From positions 1 through 9,991 of the forward strand of contig FR878252.1 of NCBI GenBank assembly GCA_000434335.1: a stretch of 9,991 nucleotides of DNA, given 5' to 3'. A model generated the notes under the pieces. That model was given only the letters and a program-made list of their open reading frames with translations. It did not search any database and was not told the DNA's origin. The stretch is from Clostridium sp. CAG:492 (GTDB taxonomy: Bacteria > Bacillota > Clostridia > TANB77 > CAG-508). Shown piece by piece: positions 1 to 5,889 of this stretch (position 1 is the stretch's first letter; each line of letters starts with the position of its first letter). A program made the translations under genes and the position numbers.

Positions 1-20
1 TTTTGTATTACTAATTTCAT
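1..20 (-). CDS. Start of a gene running off the left edge
   Basis: On the minus strand an ATG at 20-18 opens a frame reading M-K-L-V-I-Q before the window ends. It is preceded by a GTGAGGT ribosome binding site (29-35) with 8 bases of spacing. It lies about 70 bases after the stop of the upstream minus-strand gene with no terminator visible between, so it may be cotranscribed with it. The first residues would fit D-aminoacyl-tRNA deacylase (Dtd), whose N-terminus is similar, but six residues cannot identify a family. That a gene starts here is fairly likely; its identity is unknown. Confidence 0.45.
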
Positions 21-92
21 AACAATATACCTCACAATTTTTTTCTTTTTTATAAATTTTTCATTATGTAACTAAAATATCAAAAATAATAC

Positions 93-1691
93 TTAATCAA
101 TCTTTATATATTTACTTAACCAATTTCTTACCTCATTATCATTTTTTAATGTATCAACATTGGGGTTTATCACTGCATAAATTTTTCCTTCTTTTACAAT
201 TACTATAGACCCTTCTGAATTTTCTAGTTTTTTTAAATCAAGATTTGATCTTTGAATTGCTACTTCTCTTCCGTCCATATGTTCATATAAATAGCCATAA
301 CCTTTTTGTTTTAAAATCTTTGCTGCACCATCAGCAACAGAATATTCTCTTTCCTCACATTCCTTAGTATATCTTATTATAACAAAAGATTTTTTATTTG
401 CTATTAACTTATTATAAATATTAGCTTGAGTATTTAATGCTTCTTCTAGTTCTTGTTCATACCTATCACGCTCACTCTTCCATCGTTCATTAGCTCGTTT
501 ACTTCCATCTGGTAGAACATCATAGTAACCTTCTTTATAGCTTCCATCTGGATTTTCTGTAGAATTCTCAAATTTTTTTGCTATTTTATCACTATCATAT
601 AATGCAAATTCATTAGCTTCATTAGATATATCATCTAAAATTATCTGATTACTTGTATCTTTTTTCTTTACAACAACATCACATGAAACTCTTTTATTAC
701 CGTTAACTAATTTTGAAGTTATAACTGCATTACCTTCATGTACTGCCTTTACTAACCCATCATTACCTACAGTTGCAATAGATTCATCACTACTCATCCA
801 TTCAATTTCTTTATTTGTTGCATTATTTGGTACAACAATAGTATTTAATTTAAATGATGTACCTTCTTCAATTTCAATTTTTGAAGTACTAATTTTTAAT
901 TCTGTAACACTAATATCTGGCTCTTTATATTTATCTGACTTAGTTAAATCTTTAAATTCTATTTTGTGGTATGGAACATTATCAAAATTATATGATACTT
1001 CTCCATTTACTTCATTTTTTGTACTAATGCTATGTTTTCCCTTATAATACCAATAGCCTCCTACATTATAGATTTTATTTTCGTCCCATCCCATTGATAC
1101 TAAAAAATTTTTTGTCATTCCTGCATAGCCTCCACCACCACACATTAGAAATATAACTTTATCTTTAGGAAAAATTTGCTCTATTATATCCATTGATTCT
1201 TTATAATTTGCATAATATGTTCCATTGTCTTCATAAAACAATGTAGTACCTGTATAAGTGTCACCAACCTCACTTGGCAATCCACTAACTGGAATTATGT
1301 ATGGTAATGGAATTACTTCAAATCCATCAACATAACCTGATAAATATCTATCTCCACCAATTGCTTCAAAATTACCTGGATCCTCTAACATTCTCATATC
1401 TCTATATACAGAATCTTCTCTACCTAAATATTCATCAATTGTATCTTCATTTATATTTTTATCAATACCAAGTTCGCCTCTTGCTCCTCCTGTAATTTCT
1501 GGCTTAGGTAACTCCTTTACATTATTACTTATTACTTCATTATTATTTGAATTATTTTTTTTATTTATAATATAAAAAGACACTATACCAATTATAATGC
1601 AAATAATAACTACTACTCCAATTATAATACAAGACTTTTTTTTTATTTTCCCCAATTCTTTATTTTCCTCCAATTCTTTATTTTCTTCCAA
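93..1691 (-). CDS. Membrane-anchored rhodanese-like / Ig-like (BIG2) / thioredoxin-like protein
   Basis: A protein of 520-532 residues, not recognised as a named gene. Residues 1-19 are charged, 20-42 form one membrane helix, and the rest should lie outside the cell. Residues about 82-218 resemble a rhodanese: E-Y-L-G-R-x-D...R-D-M-R, then Y-V-D-G-F-x-V-I-P-L, then a Cys184 loop C-G-G-G-G-Y-A-G followed by V-G-G-Y-W as in the family's C-terminal signature. Residues 260-342 match a bacterial Ig-like BIG2 domain (S-x-D-x-S-I-A-T-V, G-L-V-K-A-V-x-E-G, A-V-I-T). Residues about 428-532 look thioredoxin-like, with a lone Cys445 in place of a CxxC pair. The longest frame opens with a TTG at 1691 that has no ribosome binding site. 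A TTG at 1655 lies 11 bases after a GGAGG (1667-1671) and is the better start, giving 520 residues. The frame overlaps the stop of the upstream gene by 14 bases. The function, perhaps extracytoplasmic sulfur or redox chemistry, is inference. Confidence 0.75.
   Translation of the reverse strand: MEENKELEENKELGKIKKKSCIIIGVVVIICIIIGIVSFYIINKKNNSNNNEVISNNVKELPKPEITGGARGELGIDKNINEDTIDEYLGREDSVYRDMRMLEDPGNFEAIGGDRYLSGYVDGFEVIPLPYIIPVSGLPSEVGDTYTGTTLFYEDNGTYYANYKESMDIIEQIFPKDKVIFLMCGGGGYAGMTKNFLVSMGWDENKIYNVGGYWYYKGKHSISTKNEVNGEVSYNFDNVPYHKIEFKDLTKSDKYKEPDISVTELKISTSKIEIEEGTSFKLNTIVVPNNATNKEIEWMSSDESIATVGNDGLVKAVHEGNAVITSKLVNGNKRVSCDVVVKKKDTSNQIILDDISNEANEFALYDSDKIAKKFENSTENPDGSYKEGYYDVLPDGSKRANERWKSERDRYEQELEEALNTQANIYNKLIANKKSFVIIRYTKECEEREYSVADGAAKILKQKGYGYLYEHMDGREVAIQRSNLDLKKLENSEGSIVIVKEGKIYAVINPNVDTLKNDNEVRNWLSKYIKID
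1653..1688 (-). repeat. 18-bp tandem duplication spanning a gene junction
   Basis: Two 18-base copies (1653-1670 and 1671-1688) differ at one base and encode the doubled peptide E-E-N-K-E-L. The outer copy holds the stop codon (TAA, 1680-1678) of the 136-residue gene. The inner copy carries the GGAGG that probably serves the downstream gene. The duplication leaves three in-frame TTG codons (1691, 1673, 1655) as possible starts for the downstream protein. Confidence 0.85.
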
Positions 1692-2088
1692 TAATACTAT
1701 TTGCTGCTACAATCATAATATCATCATCTATATTTCCAGTTTTAAATTTTTCATCAACCTCTATTGTATATACATTGTTTGTTATATCTGCAACGATTCC
1801 TGATTTTCCATTATTTAGCTCTACATGATCATCTTCATTTATTTCTACAATCATTGGATTAATTTCATCAGACTCATTTTCCAAATCCATTAAAATATCT
1901 AAAATTTCATCATATTTTTCTTCTAGTAAATAAATATTTTCATCAGCACAGTTATCATTCATATATTCCATAATTTTGTGCTCAATTTGGTAAATTTCCT
2001 CACAACTATAATCCCTATCTTCAATTATAATACCAGTTTCTTCACACAGGTTAACCTGATCATCATTTAAATAATCTTGTAAAATCAT
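1678..2088 (-). CDS. Small acidic protein of unknown function
   Basis: A 136-residue protein, rich in Asp and Glu, with no signal peptide or membrane segment. I do not recognise the family. Residues about 25-75 look helical (many E, I, L, Y). Residues about 82-120 have a pattern like a small SH3/KOW-type beta barrel (D-D-H-V-E-L-N-N-G-K-S-G-I-V-A-D-I). The ATG at 2088 has a GGAGG 9 bases upstream, and a sigma-A promoter lies just above that. It overlaps the next gene by 14 bases, so the two are probably translated from one mRNA. The protein may be cytoplasmic. No function is proposed. Confidence 0.8.
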   Translation of the reverse strand: MILQDYLNDDQVNLCEETGIIIEDRDYSCEEIYQIEHKIMEYMNDNCADENIYLLEEKYDEILDILMDLENESDEINPMIVEINEDDHVELNNGKSGIVADITNNVYTIEVDEKFKTGNIDDDIMIVAANSIIGRK

Positions 2089-2122
2089 TTATACATTCCT
2101 CCAAATAAAAATTTCTATATTT

Positions 2123-2151
2123 AGATTAGCACAAATGTTACTTTTAGTCAA
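2123..2151 (-). promoter_or_regulatory. Sigma-A promoter, extended -10, of the 136-residue gene
   Basis: TTGACT (2151-2146) is a near-perfect -35 box. It is followed after 17 bases by TAATCT (2128-2123), preceded by TGC, which gives an extended -10. Transcription would start about 25 bases above the ribosome binding site of the small acidic gene. It lies directly after the sporulation terminator, so this gene pair is a separate transcription unit. Confidence 0.6.
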
Positions 2152-2165
2152 TTGATTTAGAGCAT

Positions 2166-2193
2166 AAAAAAATGCGCAATACTGCGCATTTTT
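2166..2193 (-). terminator. Rho-independent terminator closing the sporulation operon
   Basis: An 11-bp stem (2168-2178 with 2183-2193, core TGCGCA) with an ATAC loop, followed on the minus strand by a run of seven T. It lies about 30 bases after the spoIIQ stop. A/T runs flank both sides, but no plus-strand gene here needs it. Confidence 0.9.
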
Positions 2194-2223
2194 ACTATGT
2201 TTTAAATTTATTTTTTTTCTAAT

Positions 2224-3033
2224 TTAATTTTTTACTACATCTCCAGATTTTAAATACATATTTGGATCTATTTGCTCTCCGTTTTTTAATATTTCAAAGT
2301 GTAAATGTGATTCATCTAAAATTTCAAATGATGCTGTATTTCCAACTGTTCCTATTGTTTGTCCTGATGTTACTTTTTCTCCTTCTTTTACAAATTCAGC
2401 TGTCAATAAGTTTGAATATACTGTTGAAAACCCATTTGTATGTTCAATTACAACTGTTAGACCATAGCGTGGATCTGTTTTTATTGCCTTTACAGTTCCA
2501 TCTGCAGATGCTTTTACTACTGTTGTTTTTTCAGCTTTTATATCTATTCCTGTGTGTGTTATCCATTCACCTAATGTGTTTGAATATACTAATTTATCTT
2601 TTGCATATTCTGTTAAGACCTCACCTGTTACTGGATATTTGAATGTTGGATTGACACTTTTTTTATCTTCTGTTTTATCTGTACCTTTTTTATTTTGATT
2701 TTCTGTATCATTTGATTTTTTTGATGTTGTATTTTGAGCTGATTTATCACTTGTTGTGTTTTCTGTTTTATTGTTTTTAGTAGTTACATTTTTAGAATCA
2801 TTTTCTGTATTTTTATTTTCTTCTACTTTTGCAATTTCTTCAAAATCTGTTTGCTCTGCAACATTTACTTCGTTTTCAACAACATTAGTACTTGATGATA
2901 CTGATGGAAAATCTTCTGCTTTTGCAACTTTGTCATCTTGCTTTTGTGCTATTACTATGCACGCAACTATAACTCCAATTAATAATACAGAAACAGCTAC
3001 TCCTATTTTATAAAATTTGTTATTATTCATCAT
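2224..3033 (-). CDS. spoIIQ: SpoIIQ-like forespore LytM (M23) domain protein
   Basis: SpoIIQ sits in the forespore membrane and links to mother-cell proteins across the septum during engulfment. This 269-residue protein has one N-terminal membrane helix (residues 8-30), a low-complexity N/T/K/S/E linker (about 38-125) and an M23/LytM domain (about 130-262). The zinc ligands H160 and D164 (H-x-x-x-D) and H243-x-H245 are intact, unlike B. subtilis SpoIIQ, which has lost zinc binding, and like C. difficile SpoIIQ. The Y-x-H-L catalytic histidine of active LytM enzymes is replaced by Asn208 (Y-S-N-L), so zinc binding is likely but hydrolysis doubtful. AAGGAGG lies 9 bases before two adjacent ATG codons (3033 and 3030). 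It follows spoIID by 63 bases, as in other Clostridia, and has its own sigma-F-like promoter in that gap. The gene name rests on domain plus context. Confidence 0.88.
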   Translation of the reverse strand: MMNNNKFYKIGVAVSVLLIGVIVACIVIAQKQDDKVAKAEDFPSVSSSTNVVENEVNVAEQTDFEEIAKVEENKNTENDSKNVTTKNNKTENTTSDKSAQNTTSKKSNDTENQNKKGTDKTEDKKSVNPTFKYPVTGEVLTEYAKDKLVYSNTLGEWITHTGIDIKAEKTTVVKASADGTVKAIKTDPRYGLTVVIEHTNGFSTVYSNLLTAEFVKEGEKVTSGQTIGTVGNTASFEILDESHLHFEILKNGEQIDPNMYLKSGDVVKN

Positions 3034-3065
3034 AAATTATTTCCTCCTTACTTTTTCTTTAGTTA

Positions 3066-3094
3066 AAGTATTTCCAAGTTTTATAAATTTATGC
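3066..3094 (-). promoter_or_regulatory. Sigma-F-like promoter before spoIIQ
   Basis: GCATA (3094-3090) and GGAAATACTT (3075-3066) are 14 bases apart. The second fits the sigma-F -10 pattern GGnnAnAnT at every fixed position, and the first fits the GYATA-type -35. B. subtilis spoIIQ is sigma-F-dependent. The spacer is slightly short of what I recall for the family, so this is a sequence-based proposal. Confidence 0.5.
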
Positions 3095-3096
3095 AG

Positions 3097-4096
3097 TTAT
3101 ATATCAACAATTTCTATTCCTGTATAAAAATGGTTTATAATTTCTGTATACGAAGCACCTTGTTTTGCCATTGCATCAGCACCAGTTTGACTCATTCCAA
3201 CTCCATGTCCATATCCAATTACTGAAAATTTTACCTTATCACCATCAATCTCACATTTAAAATTAGCAGATTTTAAACCAAATAAAGTTCTTACTTCAAC
3301 ACCTGATAAACTTTTATTACCTATTAAAACTGTTTTTGCTCTTCCAGCATCTGTATGCTCAGTAATTTTTATACATTCAGAATTATTCCAATCAATACTA
3401 AAATCTGAATATTTTCCCTTCATTTTATTTTCAAAATCTGCTTTTGTTAATTCTACTTCAGAGCTATATTGAGAATATGCATCTTCACCAGCAGTTTCTA
3501 CAACTTGCAAATATGGATAATTTGTTCCTCCCCAAACATTGACTGGTACTTCGGTTTTTCCTCCGCTATTAGAATGAAAAAAAGCATCAATAGCTTCTCC
3601 ATTATATTCAATTACCTTTCCCTTTGTAGAATTAACCGCTTCTTCAATTTTAGCCCAATTACTTTCCTTCTCCTCATCACTCCATTTACTCATTCTTTCA
3701 TCTTTAGAAAGCCATGCTTGACAACAAGCTGATGAAGTGCAAATTGATCCATCACCATGCTTTTCAGAATTATGTGTTATTGTGTATATTGTGTATGTTC
3801 TTGCAACTACTGCTTGCGCCTTCAAAGCTTCCATTTCATAACTAGCAGGCATTTCAGCACAAACAACACCGATACAAATATTCATCTAATGCCACACTAG
3901 TAGTTTCATTCGTTTTTGTATTTATTAAATTAATAGTCCCATATTTTTTATAATCATAAGGCGGATAATACTTTTCTGATCCTATATTTTCAGTGCTCTT
4001 TGAGGTTTCAATAGATGAAAACCTTGTTGTTAATATTACTGGGAACAAAAAAATTAACCCTATTATAATTACTATGTATAAACAAATTTTTTTCAT
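3097..4096 (-). CDS. spoIID: SpoIID, peptidoglycan lytic transglycosylase, interrupted by a +1 frameshift
   Basis: SpoIID cleaves peptidoglycan glycan strands during engulfment. Frame one (4096 down to a TGA at 3856-3854) gives a membrane helix (residues 5-25) and ends ...D-E-Y-L-Y-R-C-C-L-C. Frame two carries the rest of the family sequence. Reading TAT, skipping the C at 3871 and continuing with GGT restores D-E-Y-L-Y-G-V-V-C-A-E-M-P and a 332-residue protein of normal length (B. subtilis about 343). Present are the catalytic Glu81 in A-E-M-P, E-A-L-K-A-Q-A-V-x-A-R-T-Y, the zinc-type residues H113, C119 and C125 spaced as in C. difficile SpoIID, the S-N-S-G-G-x-T region, and G-Y-G-H-G-V-G-M-S-Q-x-G-A near the end. 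The skipped base makes an in-frame CGG (codon 76). The ATG at 3885 in frame two has no ribosome binding site and cuts into the conserved domain. The start at 4096 follows GAGG by 7 bases, and that site overlaps the sigF stop. The frameshift may be programmed, an error, or decay. Confidence 0.9.
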
Positions 4097-4106
4097 ATTA
4101 CATCCT

Positions 4107-4829
4107 CTAACCTGTAGAGCACAATTTATGCTTCATACTACTTAATATTTTCTTTTCTAATCTAGACACCTGAACCTGAGTTACACCCAATAACTCTGCT
4201 ACTTGTGACTGTGTCTTTCCTCTGTAATATCTAAGCATTATTATTTTTTTAGATTTTTCATCTAATCCCTCTATAAGTGTTTTTATAGTTATTTTATTTA
4301 CAATGTCTTTTTCCTGATCAACATTACTTTTTAATTTATCCATAATTGTCAAATCATCAGAATCATTTACTTTTCTGTCAATAGATTCAACTGTATTGTT
4401 TGAATCCATTGCAATTACGATATCTTCTTTCGATACTTTTAAAAGCTTTGCCAGCTCTTCTATTTGTATATCTCGTCCTTTTTTAGTTATATATTCATTT
4501 TGTATTAGTTTAATTTTATATGATAGTTCTTTTATACTTCGACTAACCTTTACCGGTCCATCATCTCTTATAAATCTTTTTATTTCACCTAATATGTATG
4601 GTACTGCATATGTTGATAATTTTACTTCATAATTTGTATCAAATCTTTTTATTGATTTAATAAAACCAATACAACCAATTTGATATAAATCTTCTATTTC
4701 ATAACCTCTATCCTTAAATCTTGTGACTATACTCCAAATTAAATTTGAGTTCTCAGTAACTAGTTTTGTCATAATTTCTTTATTACCAGATTGAGCTTTT
4801 AAAATATCTTCAACTTTATTCTCATACAT
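4107..4829 (-). CDS. sigF: RNA polymerase sporulation sigma factor sigma-F
   Basis: Sigma-F directs the first forespore-specific transcription and is held inactive by SpoIIAB. The 240-residue protein has region 2 (about 20-95), including E-I-E-D-L-Y-Q-I-G-C-I-G and L-S-T-Y-A-V-P-Y-I-L-G-E-I-K-R-F-I-R-D-D-G, a region 3 helical segment (about 96-140), and a region 4.2 helix-turn-helix (about 204-232) with K-T-Q-S-Q-V-A-E-L-L-G-V-T-Q-V-Q-V-S-R-L-E-K-K-I-L, typical of sigma-F/sigma-G. Position directly after spoIIAB selects sigma-F over sigma-G. It starts 8 bases after the spoIIAB stop. Its GGAGG lies in the last spoIIAB codons, 15 bases before the ATG, which is long and suggests translational coupling. 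The frame is intact, with no in-frame CGG. Confidence 0.97.
   Translation of the reverse strand: MYENKVEDILKAQSGNKEIMTKLVTENSNLIWSIVTRFKDRGYEIEDLYQIGCIGFIKSIKRFDTNYEVKLSTYAVPYILGEIKRFIRDDGPVKVSRSIKELSYKIKLIQNEYITKKGRDIQIEELAKLLKVSKEDIVIAMDSNNTVESIDRKVNDSDDLTIMDKLKSNVDQEKDIVNKITIKTLIEGLDEKSKKIIMLRYYRGKTQSQVAELLGVTQVQVSRLEKKILSSMKHKLCSTG
4123..4150 (-). promoter_or_regulatory. Sigma-E-like promoter before spoIID, inside the end of sigF
   Basis: AAATATT (4150-4144) and CATAAATT (4130-4123) are 13 bases apart. They resemble the sigma-E elements (ATATT-type -35, CATAYAnT -10), with one mismatch at the Y position. B. subtilis spoIID is sigma-E-dependent and acts in the mother cell, so an internal promoter would be needed to express it apart from the sigF operon. 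The match lies in AT-rich coding sequence and could be chance. Confidence 0.35.
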
Positions 4830-4837
4830 AAAAAAGA

Positions 4838-5320
4838 TTATCTACCTCCAATTTCTGCAAGGTCTAGCTCTTTTTCTTCTTTTTCTTCAGGTTTTTTTAT
4901 TAATTTTTTCATAGTTATTTTTGTACCTAATCCAACCACAGATTCAATATTTACTTCATCCATAAAACTTTCCATTATTGTAAATCCCATACCAGATCTT
5001 TCTAAATTTGATTTAGATGTATATAATGGCTTTCTAGCTAGCTCAATATTTTCAATACCTTTACCTGTATCAGAAATTTCAATTTCTATAGTATTAGCAA
5101 AAATTTTTGAAATTATTTTTATAATTCCACTCGAATTTTCATATCCATGAATAATACAATTTGTTACAGCTTCAGATACAGCAGTTTTTATATCTGCAAG
5201 CTCTTCTATTGTTGGATCTAATTGAGAAACAAATGCAGCAACAGCTATACGTGCAAATGCTTCATTATTAGATTTACTCACAAATTCTAATTTCATTTCA
5301 TTTTCATATAACTCATTCAT
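4838..5320 (-). CDS. spoIIAB: SpoIIAB, anti-sigma-F factor and serine kinase
   Basis: SpoIIAB binds sigma-F and also phosphorylates SpoIIAA with ATP. The 160-residue protein is a GHKL-type ATPase: the N box S-E-A-V-T-N-C-I-I-H-G-Y at about 49-60, G1 box D-T-G-K-G-I at 84-89, ATP lid 98-113 with R-S-G-M-G-F, and the terminal G-L-G-T-x-I-x-M strand. The B. subtilis protein is 146 residues; here a charged tail (about 143-160, rich in K and E) is added. The ATG at 5320 has an AAGGA 10 bases upstream. It starts 64 bases after the restored spoIIAA stop and 8 bases before sigF, so it belongs to the classic spoIIA operon. The frame is intact. Confidence 0.96.
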   Translation of the reverse strand: MNELYENEMKLEFVSKSNNEAFARIAVAAFVSQLDPTIEELADIKTAVSEAVTNCIIHGYENSSGIIKIISKIFANTIEIEISDTGKGIENIELARKPLYTSKSNLERSGMGFTIMESFMDEVNIESVVGLGTKITMKKLIKKPEEKEEKELDLAEIGGR

Positions 5321-5354
5321 ATAATTTTTATCCTTATAATTTATTTAGGTTTTT

Positions 5355-5375
5355 ATGGTTTTACCTATAAACCAT
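5355..5375. repeat. Small inverted repeat in the spoIIAA-spoIIAB gap
   Basis: ATGGTTT (5355-5361) can pair with AAACCAT (5369-5375) around a 7-base loop. On the minus strand it is not followed by a T run, so it does not look like an operon terminator. It could act as an RNA stability or attenuation hairpin, or be chance in AT-rich DNA. Confidence 0.3.
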
Positions 5376-5384
5376 TTATTTTTA

Positions 5385-5706
5385 TTATAATACTTTGCTA
5401 TCTATTATTGGAATTATTTTTACAACTCCACTCATTTCAAATATTTTTTTTATACTTTGTTTTACATTTTTCATTTGAACTATTCCGACCAAACATATTG
5501 ACCATTTTATATCTTCCAATTATCATTCCTATTCCTGCACTGTCCATGAAAGACACTTTATTAAAATCAAATATAACTTTTCTAGGCATATATCGCGTAA
5601 TGTCATCATCAATCAACCTCCTCATTTTTTCTGTACTATGATGGTCTATCTCTTCTGTAATTTCCACCAATAGGGTTTTGTCTTTTTGTAAAAAAACACT
5701 ATTCAT
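5385..5706 (-). CDS. spoIIAA: SpoIIAA, anti-anti-sigma-F factor, interrupted by a +1 frameshift
   Basis: Unphosphorylated SpoIIAA frees sigma-F by binding SpoIIAB. It is a STAS-domain protein: E-I-D-H-H at 19-23 and the phosphorylation loop S-F-M-D-S-A-G-I-G-M at 52-61 with Ser56 as the expected phosphosite, then I-I-G-R-Y-K. Frame one runs to a TGA at 5437 and gives 89 residues with an unrelated tail. Skipping the C at 5487, between GGT (5490-5488) and GGA (5486-5484), restores G-G-I-V-Q-M, then S-I-K-K-I-F-E-M-S-G and K-I-I, which match the C-terminus of the family, with a stop at 5385. The restored protein is 106 residues (B. subtilis 117). The skipped C creates an in-frame CGG, codon 74. 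The ATG at 5706 is chosen because AAGGAGG (5719-5713) stands 6 bases before it and the STAS fold begins there. An upstream ATG at 5757 would add 17 unlikely residues. First gene of the spoIIA operon. Confidence 0.92.
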
Positions 5707-5736
5707 ATTATTCCTCCTTGAAATAGATTGATTCAT

Positions 5737-5748
5737 ATTATATTCTCT
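5737..5748 (-). promoter_or_regulatory. Candidate spoIIA promoter -10 region
   Basis: AGAGAATAT (5748-5740) fits the sigma-H -10 pattern RnnGAATWW, and the overlapping TATAAT (5742-5737) is a perfect sigma-A -10. A convincing -35 of either type is not visible. The B. subtilis spoIIA promoter uses sigma-H with Spo0A~P. The start would lie about 25 bases above the spoIIAA ATG. Confidence 0.4.
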
Positions 5749-5778
5749 TTTGCTCAATTTTTACAGAGCGAAAACAGG

Positions 5779-5806
5779 GAAGTTTTGGCGATTTATGAGA
5801 AGTTTT
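5779..5806. repeat. Direct repeat in the divergent intergenic region
   Basis: GAAGTTTT occurs at 5779-5786 and 5799-5806, spaced 20 bp (two helical turns) and lying on the promoter side of the 0A boxes. It could be a binding site for a dimeric regulator or part of the Spo0A region. It is short and unproven. Confidence 0.3.
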
Positions 5807-5821
5807 CGAGTTTATTCGACA
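5805..5821 (-). promoter_or_regulatory. Tandem Spo0A boxes upstream of spoIIAA
   Basis: TGTCGAA (5821-5815) is a perfect 0A box (TGnCGAA). A second weaker copy, ACTCGAA (5811-5805), lies exactly 10 bp away, one helical turn, as in known Spo0A targets. They sit about 75-90 bases above the predicted spoIIA start, a typical activating range. This supports Spo0A~P control of the operon. Confidence 0.6.
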
Positions 5822-5853
5822 CTAGATGATTACTTAATCTTTTCAAATAAAAT

Positions 5854-5882
5854 TTTACAAATCAAAAATTATATGATATAAT
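5854..5882 (+). promoter_or_regulatory. Strong sigma-A promoter of the (p)ppGpp-synthetase gene
   Basis: TTTACA (5854-5859), a 17-base spacer and TATAAT (5877-5882) preceded by TGA give a near-consensus promoter with an extended -10. The predicted start is near 5889, about 35 bases before the ATG. It diverges from the spoIIA promoter. Confidence 0.75.
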
Positions 5883-5889
5883 AATAGAA

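Noticed and set aside
3097..3885. Independent 262-residue gene starting at the ATG at 3885
   Set aside because: There is no ribosome binding site before it, and the start falls inside the conserved SpoIID domain. The upstream frame supplies the missing N-terminus with a good ribosome binding site, so it is the second half of one spoIID.
271..4555. Other CGG triplets on the minus strand (near 271, 700, 2279, 3563, 3636, 4553)
   Set aside because: Each was checked against its gene's frame and none is in frame, so they are not exceptions to the CGG pattern.
5355..5375. Hairpin after spoIIAA as a terminator splitting the operon
   Set aside because: The stem is only 7 bp and no T run follows it on the minus strand.
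5707..5757. ATG at 5757 as spoIIAA start
   Set aside because: It would place the AAGGAGG of the 5706 start inside the gene and add 17 residues not found in the family. The candidate promoter also lies in this stretch.
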